From a virus, in IMG/VR virus record IMGVR_UViG_3300020391_000004, positions 1-64,000 of that record: a stretch of DNA of 64,000 nucleotides; one strand, 5' to 3'. This document shows positions 51,593 through 59,445 of the stretch, piece by piece. The notes beneath the pieces are model-generated. The model worked only from the letters and a program-made list of their open reading frames with translations, did not search any database and was not told the origin of the DNA. How positions within the stretch are numbered: position 1 is the first letter of the stretch; every line of letters starts with the position of its first letter. A program made the position numbers and the translations under genes.

Positions 51593-51992
51593 TATATGGA
51601 TCCTCATCTCTAAGCCACTGACCAACTTTAATTAGTTCATTACTATCCTCAAAACAAATTGCATCCACACTAGTGTAACCCATAAACTTTATTGCTTGTA
51701 ATCTATTAGTACCCATTTTAAGTGCCCATATCATTCCATCATCACACACTATCGGAGGATTAATTTTATCCCACATATCTTTATACATTTTCCAACTAGC
51801 AAATTTTGTATTCCACCATTCAGGTGTAACTTTATAATATAGTAAAGGGTACCATAAACCGTTGTCAATAATTTTTGGTAAATCTCTCCATGCCCAACGA
51901 TTATCATCTTTCCATGTCATTGGACTAAAATTACTTACAGGTACACTATGAATATTTTGTAGGTCTCTATATTTGGCAGTACAGTGTTTCAT
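51585..51992 (-). CDS. ParB/Srx-like fold protein
   Basis: 135 residues. GTNRLQAIKFMGYTSVDAI is the ParB-like G-x-N/H-R-L-x-A helix-turn. VPVSNFSPMTWKDDNRWAWRDL and PIVCDDGMIWAL carry the N-terminal strands. The domain is the ParB/sulfiredoxin-like fold; its role here (DNA-binding, nuclease or CTPase-like) is unknown. Confidence 0.5.
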   Translation of the reverse strand: MKHCTAKYRDLQNIHSVPVSNFSPMTWKDDNRWAWRDLPKIIDNGLWYPLLYYKVTPEWWNTKFASWKMYKDMWDKINPPIVCDDGMIWALKMGTNRLQAIKFMGYTSVDAICFEDSNELIKVGQWLRDEDPYNV

Positions 51993-52011
51993 TATAACTG
52001 TATTTAATCAT

Positions 52012-52041
52012 AAAAAAAGCGGTGCTAAAAAACACCGCTTT
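52012..52041 (-). terminator. Rho-independent terminator
   Basis: Minus strand AAAGCGGTG, loop TTTTTTAG, CACCGCTTT, then TTTT. It lies 24 nt downstream of the 52065 gene and is preceded by no other gene. Confidence 0.85.
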
Positions 52042-52064
52042 AAATTTACGTATGTAATTACTAA

Positions 52065-52457
52065 TTAAGCAATAGCATCCTGCTTGTTCTCGGATGGTCC
52101 ACCACGTATTACTGTTGCTGAACTAAAGTTTAGTCCATCAACTGTACCTAATGCTCTTAGTGCTGTTTGCATTACTGTCATAGTAGCGAAGTCTGCAACA
52201 TCTTCATCGTCACCAACAATACCTTCAATACCAATTATTTGCTTTGTGTTACTGTCAAATAATGGTCCGAGGTAAATGATTGTTCCGAATCTACCTATTG
52301 TTTTAAAACATGCATCTAATGCTGACGCTGGACCAGTTTTTGCATTTACTGCTGCCAAGTAGTCAACTTCAATGTATGTTATTTCTTCTGCACTACCGCC
52401 CAATGACACCGGAAAAGTTGGTGTTGATACTGGGTGTATTCTTGTTAATTCTGCCAT
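52065..52457 (-). CDS. Virion-like protein (paralogue group)
   Basis: 130 residues: MAELTRIHPVSTPTFPVSLGG, then a beta-rich body and TALRALGTVDGLNFS near the end. The RALGT segment recurs in the 52800 gene product (IRALGTSVGG). Both start MAE(L/I)TR. The two are probably tandem paralogous virion proteins (for example capsid decoration). A terminator follows. Confidence 0.5.
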   Translation of the reverse strand: MAELTRIHPVSTPTFPVSLGGSAEEITYIEVDYLAAVNAKTGPASALDACFKTIGRFGTIIYLGPLFDSNTKQIIGIEGIVGDDEDVADFATMTVMQTALRALGTVDGLNFSSATVIRGGPSENKQDAIA

Positions 52458-52474
52458 TTTTTTATTCCTTTATA

Positions 52475-52774
52475 TTATTCAAAATGTGCTACAACAGATG
52501 ATGTAATACCTGTCGCGCCTATACCAAAATTTGATCCTGCCGCTGGTGCAACGCCTTCAGAAAGTACGTGTACTGCATCAGATGCACCTGCGTTAAATCC
52601 ACCTGTCGTATCATCAGCTATTGCAACGACTGTAGCAGTCTGCTGAATAAATCTTATTGCGGCATCAAGTTCATCTTGTGTGATATTTGATTTGGCTAAC
52701 TTTGTTATGTGAAGTGCTTTACCATGTGAGTTAAACACTTTTACGTTTCCTGTGAAATCTGTATTTACAGCCAT
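52475..52774 (-). CDS. Small virion-like protein
   Basis: 99 residues, MAVNTDFTGNVKVFNSHGK then AAIRFIQQTATVVAIADDT and a Gly/Ala-rich end. Its composition and position between the two paralogues suggest a virion protein. No specific family. Confidence 0.45.
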   Translation of the reverse strand: MAVNTDFTGNVKVFNSHGKALHITKLAKSNITQDELDAAIRFIQQTATVVAIADDTTGGFNAGASDAVHVLSEGVAPAAGSNFGIGATGITSSVVAHFE

Positions 52775-52799
52775 TTGTTAGTCTCCTATATTATAACTA

Positions 52800-53207
52800 T
52801 TATACAAATTCTAAGCCGCTAGAGGATACACTTGATCCTGATACGTCTACACTGTTACCACCTACTGAAGTACCTAGAGCACGTATTGCTGCTTGTAATG
52901 TTGTTGTTGTCCATGCACCTTTAGGGTATACTGCAACTGATATCTGACCAGTTGTATCACCTTCTACTTGATACATTTCAATATTTGCTTTGGTTGTAAT
53001 TTCCTGAAACATTTTCTCTACTGACTCACCAGCATCTAATTCGTTACGAATATCGTTTACGTCACCAGATACATCTTGTTGGATGATTTTAAAGAAATCC
53101 AGGTCTGGACCTGTCAGTATGACTAATTCGTCACCACTAATAGCACCGGTGGTTCCACCGGATCCTTGTCCTTTTACGTTACCATTTGTACGGGTAATTT
53201 CCGCCAT
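52800..53207 (-). CDS. Virion-like protein (paralogue group)
   Basis: 135 residues: MAEITRTNGNVKGQGSGG, a long beta-rich body, and TLQAAIRALGTSVGGNSVDV with a Ser/Gly tail. It is a paralogue of the 52065 product by RALGT and N-terminal MAE(L/I)TR. A late promoter lies 44 nt upstream. Confidence 0.5.
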   Translation of the reverse strand: MAEITRTNGNVKGQGSGGTTGAISGDELVILTGPDLDFFKIIQQDVSGDVNDIRNELDAGESVEKMFQEITTKANIEMYQVEGDTTGQISVAVYPKGAWTTTTLQAAIRALGTSVGGNSVDVSGSSVSSSGLEFV

Positions 53208-53251
53208 TTAGTTTCTCCTAGTTGTTTTTGTAAGTATAACTTACATGCATA

Positions 53252-53259
53252 TATTTATA
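53252..53259 (-). promoter_or_regulatory. Late promoter (TATAAATA)
   Basis: TATAAATA on the minus strand 44 nt upstream of the start at 53207. Confidence 0.6.
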
Positions 53260-53274
53260 TAAAACTAAGAAAAT

Positions 53275-54000
53275 CTAATCTATCATTTTTCCTATGGCTA
53301 CACCTGTAGCAAACCCTGCGGCTGCTTTAGCCCATAACGGAAGTTTTTTATCTTGAGGAATAAGTTTTTTATTTTTAATCGTGCCCATGTATTGTCTACT
53401 AATATCACTGCGGAACTTTCCATCTACACGTTGACTATTAACCATTCTAGCACTTAATCCTGCACGTTCGCCTTGTCCTGTGCGTCCATAGTCAGCACTA
53501 ACACGCCTTGCTTGTTTTAGAAAACTACTGTTTATTCCTAAATCCTTTTGTGTTTTAATTAAAAATGATCTGTCCATTGCCATGTTATCTCTACCAGATG
53601 CAATATCTCTGAGATATCTTTTGAATTGTATTTCGTTAAAGTTTACACTGCCTGAACTAGTCACACCTTTATATTTGTTGGGATTATTAATTATACTTGC
53701 TAAGTTATGTAAATCTGTACCACCTGGCTTAATTCCTGAGAAGTTCATAAATTTTAGTGTATCTTTTGCATACTTTTTTGCAAACGCAGGATTTTCAAAA
53801 CGCATCTGTTGTAGCATTAATAGTTGTTCGAAATAACTTTCTGCTACATCAGTCATATCTCTCCCTAAAGCATCACTTCCTGTACGTATGTAGCGAGCTT
53901 CAGTAATTTCATCTCTAATAAAACTATATTTCTTTTTCTTCTCTACTGTATGACCACCATACATAGTAGCCCATTCATTTGCTGTATATTTTTCTGACAT
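53275..54000 (-). CDS. Hypothetical protein, basic, C-terminal hydrophobic segment
   Basis: 241 residues. Helical with a basic second half (KTQKDLGINSSFLKQARRVS) and a final hydrophobic segment LWAKAAAGFATGVAIGKMID. It directly precedes the Pro/Lys-repeat gene and may be part of the head or tail. No family recognised. Confidence 0.4.
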   Translation of the reverse strand: MSEKYTANEWATMYGGHTVEKKKKYSFIRDEITEARYIRTGSDALGRDMTDVAESYFEQLLMLQQMRFENPAFAKKYAKDTLKFMNFSGIKPGGTDLHNLASIINNPNKYKGVTSSGSVNFNEIQFKRYLRDIASGRDNMAMDRSFLIKTQKDLGINSSFLKQARRVSADYGRTGQGERAGLSARMVNSQRVDGKFRSDISRQYMGTIKNKKLIPQDKKLPLWAKAAAGFATGVAIGKMID

Positions 54001-55368
54001 TTATTTTGCTCTCAATTTATCGAAGTATCCACTTCCAGGCCCACTCTTAATTGGTTTAAAATCTAAAACTTTATCAGGTGCTTTTCTGCCTTTGTAAATT
54101 ATATCTGTATCTTTTTTTGGATCATAAGGTCTGTATTTTGGACCAGGCACTACAGAAACTGGTGTAATCGGTCTTTGTCTTAGTGGTGTTGTGTTTTTTT
54201 GCACTCTATTTTTATTTTGTACTCTATTTTTTGGATCTACCTTAGGACTTAGTTTTGGATCTAATTTTGGATCTAACTTAGGATCAAGTTTAGGATCTAA
54301 CTTAGGACTTAGTTTAGGATCTAACTTAGGACTTAGTTTAGGATCTAGCTTAGGCAATGTTTTTATTTTTACTTTTGGTTGAACTTTAGGTTTAGTAATT
54401 ACTTTGTCAAAATCCGGATCAAAATCTTGTTTAATTTTTTTCTCTAGGTCTTTTTTAATTTTATTTTGTACTTTTGGTGTGACAATAGTTGTTGAACCGT
54501 CATTGTTATTAATTGTTGTTCCTATTTTTGGTAACTTCTTGACATCTACTTTAGGTGCTTTACTTTTATCTATAACAGGACCAGTAGGCTCTTTTACTTT
54601 AGGTTCACTACTACTTCCTCCGAAACCAAATAATCCTTTAATACCGTCAATTACTTTATCTACTATGTTTTTATCTTTATTTTTAATTACATTATCGATA
54701 CGTTTATTGACTTTATCAATTGTTTTCTTAGTATCACGGACATCTTTTCCGCCACCCTGAAATTTTTTAGGAGTTTTATCGCCACCCGACACATTACTTC
54801 CACCTGGTGGTTTATTGCTTCCGCCTCCGCCAAATTTATTTCCACTTCCGATACCGGAATCTTTTCTCTTTTTAGCAATGTCTTTTAATTTATCGCCAAC
54901 CTTTTTTGCAATCTCTTCTTTTTCTTTATTTGTAAGTTTACGTTTTAATCCTTGAGGTCTAAATCTACCTGGTATATCAAATTTTTGACCTTTTTTAGGT
55001 CCTGATGTATAAGTGCCCGTAATATTAGGTTCTTTCTTAGGTTTTAAACTAGGACCAAACAGATCCCTATCGCCTTTTTTTACATTGTTTGGTTTAAACT
55101 GATTAGGCTTAACTTTGTTACCTTTTTGTAGTTCTTTAGCTACCTTATTAACACTATTAGGATTATTTTTTAACCACTGTGATACTCTACCAGCATTTTT
55201 ACGTGTTAAATTAAGACCTAGTGAACGTAGTATTTGAAACAATGCACCACCTATTGCAATTGTTCCTGGATTAATTACAAATTCATTAAGATGATCCCTC
55301 TGTGAACAATATATACCTATTGAGTCTTCTCTTAGTGTTGTTTTATTTTCAAACTCACGTAATCTCAC
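54001..55368 (-). CDS. Pro/Lys-repeat protein with capsid-targeting-like N-terminus
   Basis: 455 residues. MRLREF and LRE-D (12-15) give the signature and a cleavage-like site. The middle (about 60-340) is rich in Lys/Pro/Gly with many GKK/PKK blocks. A tandem tetrapeptide P-K-L-[DS] repeats about 11 times near 330-375. The product is likely disordered and strongly positively charged, so it may condense or escort DNA inside the head. The DNA repeats are at 54239-54355. Confidence 0.55.
   Translation of the reverse strand: MRLREFENKTTLREDSIGIYCSQRDHLNEFVINPGTIAIGGALFQILRSLGLNLTRKNAGRVSQWLKNNPNSVNKVAKELQKGNKVKPNQFKPNNVKKGDRDLFGPSLKPKKEPNITGTYTSGPKKGQKFDIPGRFRPQGLKRKLTNKEKEEIAKKVGDKLKDIAKKRKDSGIGSGNKFGGGGSNKPPGGSNVSGGDKTPKKFQGGGKDVRDTKKTIDKVNKRIDNVIKNKDKNIVDKVIDGIKGLFGFGGSSSEPKVKEPTGPVIDKSKAPKVDVKKLPKIGTTINNNDGSTTIVTPKVQNKIKKDLEKKIKQDFDPDFDKVITKPKVQPKVKIKTLPKLDPKLSPKLDPKLSPKLDPKLDPKLDPKLDPKLSPKVDPKNRVQNKNRVQKNTTPLRQRPITPVSVVPGPKYRPYDPKKDTDIIYKGRKAPDKVLDFKPIKSGPGSGYFDKLRAK
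54239..54355 (-). repeat. Tandem 12-nt repeat encoding P-K-L-[DS]
   Basis: About ten units of the type CCTAAGTTAGAT / CCTAAACTAAGT are read on the minus strand. They alternate DP/SP and probably expand or contract by slippage. The frame is preserved. Confidence 0.7.
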
Positions 55369-56795
55369 TACTTGCTCCAGTTCTTGACTGCATTAAAGTT
55401 GTTCTTTGAAAACTCCATACGATCTACTAGTTTTACTGCACCATTTTCTGTGCCTATAGCTACAAACCCTTCAGGGTTAACTACTTGATAGCCTTTGTCT
55501 GTTCTTAACAATGTCTGTATAGTGTCTACTTTATTCAATTTATTTATTAGCATATTCTTAAGTGCAATTATGTCTTTGTAAACTGCTAGTGCGCCTGATA
55601 TTCCCTTCATGTTTTTAGTTACATATTCATTTTGGGCATTAATTTTATCTGTGCGTCTTTTTACTGCAGGACTGGCTGGATCTTGATTCTTAAGTTTTGA
55701 TATCTCTTTTTGCACTTTACCATTATACCAATTACTAAAATCTTGTACAAAAACATCTGGCTCAGTAGTCTGCGTATCACCCCTACGTATTCTTGCATTT
55801 ATATATTGCATGAATAATTCTTGATATTCTTTATTATTTACTGTTTCGAAGTTAGCAGTTTTCATTGCTTTAGCAGTATCGTTTACTCCAATTAGTATTT
55901 GTTTATTTTCTTCTGGAGTAAGACTTGCTTGTCCACTTAGGTCTTTATAAGTAGCATCATCAAACCATACGTCTTTAGTTTTATTATATCCACTTATGTC
56001 TACACCAAAACTTGCCTTCATATCTTCCATGTTATCGCCTGTATAGGTTGTGTGAAATATCATACCCATTTGACTTTGTGCTATACGTTTACCTAAATTA
56101 CTGTCCTTAGGTACTGCATAAGCAATTGTATTAGGCTGAAATATAAAACTTTCTTTTCCGTCTATTTCTCCGTCTTCTAAGTCTGCCTTAGTATACATCA
56201 TGTCACCTTGTACAACTCCTTGTATACCTAATTTTGAAAGTAATTGTAATGCTAGTGCAAGTTTTGCACGTAGGTTGCCTTCGTATCCATAGCGATCTAA
56301 GTCTTCCATACTTTTTACAAGTTTACCTGTTTGACTAAAAACACCTTTAGTTCCTACAAAAAACTTTCCGTCTGCAGGATCTATACCTGTAAATATTGCT
56401 GGTGCACCATCCCACTTTACTGTAAGACCTTTACCTACACTACCACCTTCTTCTAGCATATCTCTAACACTATTGATATACTGTAGTGCTTCCTTGGCAC
56501 CACTAGCACCTTTAAGAAATACTAAATCCTCAATATGTTCTAAGTGTAGATTCTTGCCTTCTTTATCTTCTAAAGTAATATCGTCTGTAATTTGTGCAAG
56601 TTTTTTACCCATGTCAACTGCTGATGTAGTATTTGAATTGTCACTACTACTACCACTAGACGCCAGAGTACCAGCCGCTGCTCCTATAGTCCTAATTGCG
56701 GCTGCACCTACTCTTGCCGCACCTGCGACAACGGCTGCTACTACAGGAGCAATTTCGTTTATTTGTTTCCTATTTTTAAATTCTCTTAGACGCAT
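55368..56795 (-). CDS. KxDG nucleotidyltransferase (ligase-like) with capsid-targeting-like N-terminus
   Basis: 475 residues. MRLREF plus INE-I (12-15) gives the signature and site. An Ala/Gly-rich stretch (about 15-50) follows. The core motif K127-W-D-G in LTVKWDGAPAIFTG is motif I of covalent nucleotidyltransferases (ligases and capping enzymes). FFVGTKGVF follows as motif III-like, VVQGDMMYTK, and PEGFVAIG plus VKLVDRMEFS as motifs IV and V (compare T4 Rnl1 EGYV...K). An ATP-dependent RNA or DNA end-joining enzyme, packaged in the head, is a reasonable reading; the C-terminal partner domain is not assigned. Confidence 0.65.
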   Translation of the reverse strand: MRLREFKNRKQINEIAPVVAAVVAGAARVGAAAIRTIGAAAGTLASSGSSSDNSNTTSAVDMGKKLAQITDDITLEDKEGKNLHLEHIEDLVFLKGASGAKEALQYINSVRDMLEEGGSVGKGLTVKWDGAPAIFTGIDPADGKFFVGTKGVFSQTGKLVKSMEDLDRYGYEGNLRAKLALALQLLSKLGIQGVVQGDMMYTKADLEDGEIDGKESFIFQPNTIAYAVPKDSNLGKRIAQSQMGMIFHTTYTGDNMEDMKASFGVDISGYNKTKDVWFDDATYKDLSGQASLTPEENKQILIGVNDTAKAMKTANFETVNNKEYQELFMQYINARIRRGDTQTTEPDVFVQDFSNWYNGKVQKEISKLKNQDPASPAVKRRTDKINAQNEYVTKNMKGISGALAVYKDIIALKNMLINKLNKVDTIQTLLRTDKGYQVVNPEGFVAIGTENGAVKLVDRMEFSKNNFNAVKNWSK

Positions 56796-57039
56796 TGCTT
56801 TCGTTTACTTTTCTAATTCCACGTACAAATCTTGTTTTATCTTGATGTTTAATACTATTCAATAATCTTCTTTCCAAGTCACCTGCGACTGTGCTGTCAT
56901 AGTGCTTGTGCATTTCGTTAATAAGATTGATGGCGCTCTCTATCACGTTAGTTGCTCGACTTTCTAAAACATGTTGCCTATCTTTTTCTACAATCATGCT
57001 GTTTAGTTCGTGTAAAATACTACGAGTCTTTTTACGCAT
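56776..57039 (-). CDS. Small hypothetical protein
   Basis: 87 residues, helical and charged: MRKKTRSILHELNSMIVEKDR, LINEMHKHYDSTVAGDLERR. It overlaps the ligase-like gene start by 20 nt. No family recognised. A late promoter lies 23 nt upstream. Confidence 0.45.
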   Translation of the reverse strand: MRKKTRSILHELNSMIVEKDRQHVLESRATNVIESAINLINEMHKHYDSTVAGDLERRLLNSIKHQDKTRFVRGIRKVNESNASKRI

Positions 57040-57061
57040 TTTTATATCCTATTCATTTTAT

Positions 57062-57069
57062 GTATTTAT
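57062..57069 (-). promoter_or_regulatory. Late promoter-like element
   Basis: ATAAATAC on the minus strand, 22 nt from the start at 57039. On the plus strand a separate TAAATAC lies upstream of the 57123 gene. Confidence 0.55.
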
Positions 57070-57122
57070 CGTATCAAATTAGTATAGCACACTACTAAAT
57101 ACATTGCAAGGAGAGAATTCAA

Positions 57123-57608
57123 ATGGGACAATTCAACAATAAAATTATGGCTGAGTTTAATCCACCTCGTAAGTGGACACTTGGTAGGGATTTATCTTAC
57201 ACAACAAAAGATCTTACTGTAGATGAAATTAAAGCACTAAAAGGTGTAGGTGTAAAAGTTGTTAGAGAAACTAATAAGACAGAAACAATTACAGTGCCAA
57301 CAGGATTTGTAACTGACTTAGCATCAGTTCCCAGAGCAATGTGGTGGTTAATAGCACCATTTGATGTTGCAAGAGCGGCCATTATACATGACTTGTTATA
57401 TAAATCAATAAGACAATACCGTTGGAAGAAAAAAGACAAACAAGATAGCGAACTTGTTAAGGCGGCAAAAATTGCATCAGATAAAGTTTTCTTATTAGGT
57501 ATGAGAGATGCTGATCCAAAGATTCCTAGATACAAGATTTACTTGTCTTGGAAAGCAGTAGATTTATTTGGTAATGGTTCTATAGTTCCAAACGAAAATA
57601 ATATATAA
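57123..57608 (+). CDS. DUF1353 family protein
   Basis: 161 residues. VPTGFVTDLASVPRAMWWL and RAAIIHDLLYKS match the DUF1353 pattern (GFxTDxASxPR then HDxLY), a family found widely in phages. The His-Asp and Asp/Arg may form a metal-dependent site. The function is not established. AAGGAGAG lies before the ATG. Confidence 0.75.
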   Translation: MGQFNNKIMAEFNPPRKWTLGRDLSYTTKDLTVDEIKALKGVGVKVVRETNKTETITVPTGFVTDLASVPRAMWWLIAPFDVARAAIIHDLLYKSIRQYRWKKKDKQDSELVKAAKIASDKVFLLGMRDADPKIPRYKIYLSWKAVDLFGNGSIVPNENNI

Positions 57609-58607
57609 TTACCACTTCCTAATATTATTAGGTAGCTTAAAATTTGTAATATTATCAAATTGAGATATAAATTTATCTAAATTATCTCTTACTAGTGATA
57701 AATTTTTTAAATGCCTATCCATAAAATCTAACTTTTTAACATTGCTATTTTCTAAAAGTTTGCGATTGTGTTCTAAAGCATTACAAACTCTTAGTGCCGG
57801 ATGTAGTTCATACTGATAACTATGATCTACAACGTCATTAAAAACATCAAATCCTATACTAGTAAGTTTTTCTGGCAGTTTGTATCCTCCACAGAATATA
57901 GGAAAACAACATCCATAAATTGACATCAAATATTTTTCTGTAATACTACATGCTTTTTCCCAAAATACTGGTTCAGTTATAATTGCAAAAGTACTAGAAC
58001 AAAACTTTTCTTTAAAAACATCATTCCACATTGAAGCATTTCCTAAGCCTATATTACGATAATATTTTTGTGCTTTTTGATTTTTATAAGGGATAAATTT
58101 TTTTGTCAAAAAGTCGTCAAAAGAATAATTTGTTAGCCGTGTATATTCTTGCACTTTACTAAAGTCATTATCTGTTATCTCCCATCCTTGAGTATAATCA
58201 AAATCTATATTCTTGTTTTGTTTAAACCATGCACTGACAAGAAGTCTATTTTCTCTAAGTTTATTCATCATTACAAAACAGTTTTGTTTATCTGAATATT
58301 CTGTTGTGTTAGAGTGCTCCAAGAAATCAAGACATTCGGCAAAAAATGCACGATGAGGTACACATGTATGAGGGTATGGAAAATCTGTGTATTCTAAGTA
58401 GTGATTCATATATACATGTTCTACATCTATATTGTTATCTTTAATAATCTGCTCTATACTATTGTAAGATTGATCATAGTAAATGCTACCTGTTTCTAAG
58501 TCTGCTTCTATTGAGTGAATGTGAGAAAGAGGCTGATGATCAATAACTAGAACAATACCTTTATTTTGTGGTAGACATGTTGTATAAGTTGGAGTTATTA
58601 CTAACAT
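57609..58607 (-). CDS. Glycosyltransferase, GT10-like
   Basis: 332 residues. FWEKACSITEKYLMSIYGCCF and LTSIGFDVFNDVVDHSYQYE form the donor-site block typical of this window. The N-terminal half resembles a Rossmann domain with LVIDHQPLSHI. The fourth member of the set. It is convergent with the DUF1353 gene. Confidence 0.55.
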   Translation of the reverse strand: MLVITPTYTTCLPQNKGIVLVIDHQPLSHIHSIEADLETGSIYYDQSYNSIEQIIKDNNIDVEHVYMNHYLEYTDFPYPHTCVPHRAFFAECLDFLEHSNTTEYSDKQNCFVMMNKLRENRLLVSAWFKQNKNIDFDYTQGWEITDNDFSKVQEYTRLTNYSFDDFLTKKFIPYKNQKAQKYYRNIGLGNASMWNDVFKEKFCSSTFAIITEPVFWEKACSITEKYLMSIYGCCFPIFCGGYKLPEKLTSIGFDVFNDVVDHSYQYELHPALRVCNALEHNRKLLENSNVKKLDFMDRHLKNLSLVRDNLDKFISQFDNITNFKLPNNIRKW

Positions 58608-58616
58608 TTTATTATC

Positions 58617-59333
58617 TTAATAATCATGTAAACTTCTCCAATGCTTCCATATTTCAATAGACTCTGACCAATCGTGCTTACCAATATTCATTTGTTTTTG
58701 TATCTTTTGTAATATTTTGAAAAAACTATCTTGATGTAGCATATCGCTTAAATTTACGCTAACACCTTGTAACGCATTATTGTTAAGATAATCTACAATT
58801 GAGTAGTCTATTATATTCTCTTTTATAAATCTATATAGATTATTAGTCTTAATCTTATATTGATTGTTAAAGTTTCCAACCGCATAACTTGGTCTATGTT
58901 GATGTTGTGTTATAATATAAGTGTTGTTATTTTTTTCTACGCTAAATTGTTTTTTCCAGCGACTCTTACGATACCATTTAAGACTATTTTTATCAACATT
59001 AATGTTCACACAAAAATAGTTTTGCATAAAGCGAGCAGTGTAAGTTTTCTGCCACAATGTGGGTATCCATAAGTTAGGAAAATTAATATCTAGTTGGTCT
59101 ATATCGTCTCCTCGAGGATACATAGCACTTACATATTTTTGGAAGTTCCATGGATTTGTTGGCTCTGCATCTAACCAGTTATCAAAGTTTCCTGTATATC
59201 TTGACTTTGCATAATCTAATTCGCTAAAATTAGTTGTATTCCAACTTGCTATTTCTGAATGGGTGCCTAAACATGTTACAAGCATCTTTCCTGCCGCACC
59301 AGGAGGAAATTTTATTAACAAGAATCTATTCAT
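58617..59333 (-). CDS. Sulfotransferase-like protein
   Basis: 238 residues. KFPPGAAGKMLVTCLGTHS at the N-terminus resembles the PAPS-binding P-loop-like motif of sulfotransferases (KxGxTxL). The rest is aromatic and helical with no further recognisable motif. It may modify a surface sugar together with the neighbouring glycosyltransferase; weak assignment. Confidence 0.4.
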   Translation of the reverse strand: MNRFLLIKFPPGAAGKMLVTCLGTHSEIASWNTTNFSELDYAKSRYTGNFDNWLDAEPTNPWNFQKYVSAMYPRGDDIDQLDINFPNLWIPTLWQKTYTARFMQNYFCVNINVDKNSLKWYRKSRWKKQFSVEKNNNTYIITQHQHRPSYAVGNFNNQYKIKTNNLYRFIKENIIDYSIVDYLNNNALQGVSVNLSDMLHQDSFFKILQKIQKQMNIGKHDWSESIEIWKHWRSLHDY

Positions 59334-59379
59334 TACATTATTATATATTCACTTTTTTTCTAAATCAATCTTTAACTGG

Positions 59380-59387
59380 TATAAATA
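59380..59387 (+). promoter_or_regulatory. Late promoter (TATAAATA)
   Basis: TATAAATA on the plus strand, 58 nt upstream of the polymerase ATG. It may also reflect a middle/late start of the polymerase. Confidence 0.55.
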
Positions 59388-59445
59388 AAACGTTGCAACT
59401 TGCAACACTAGGCACATAAAGAATTTAGACAAACTAGAGGCACAA

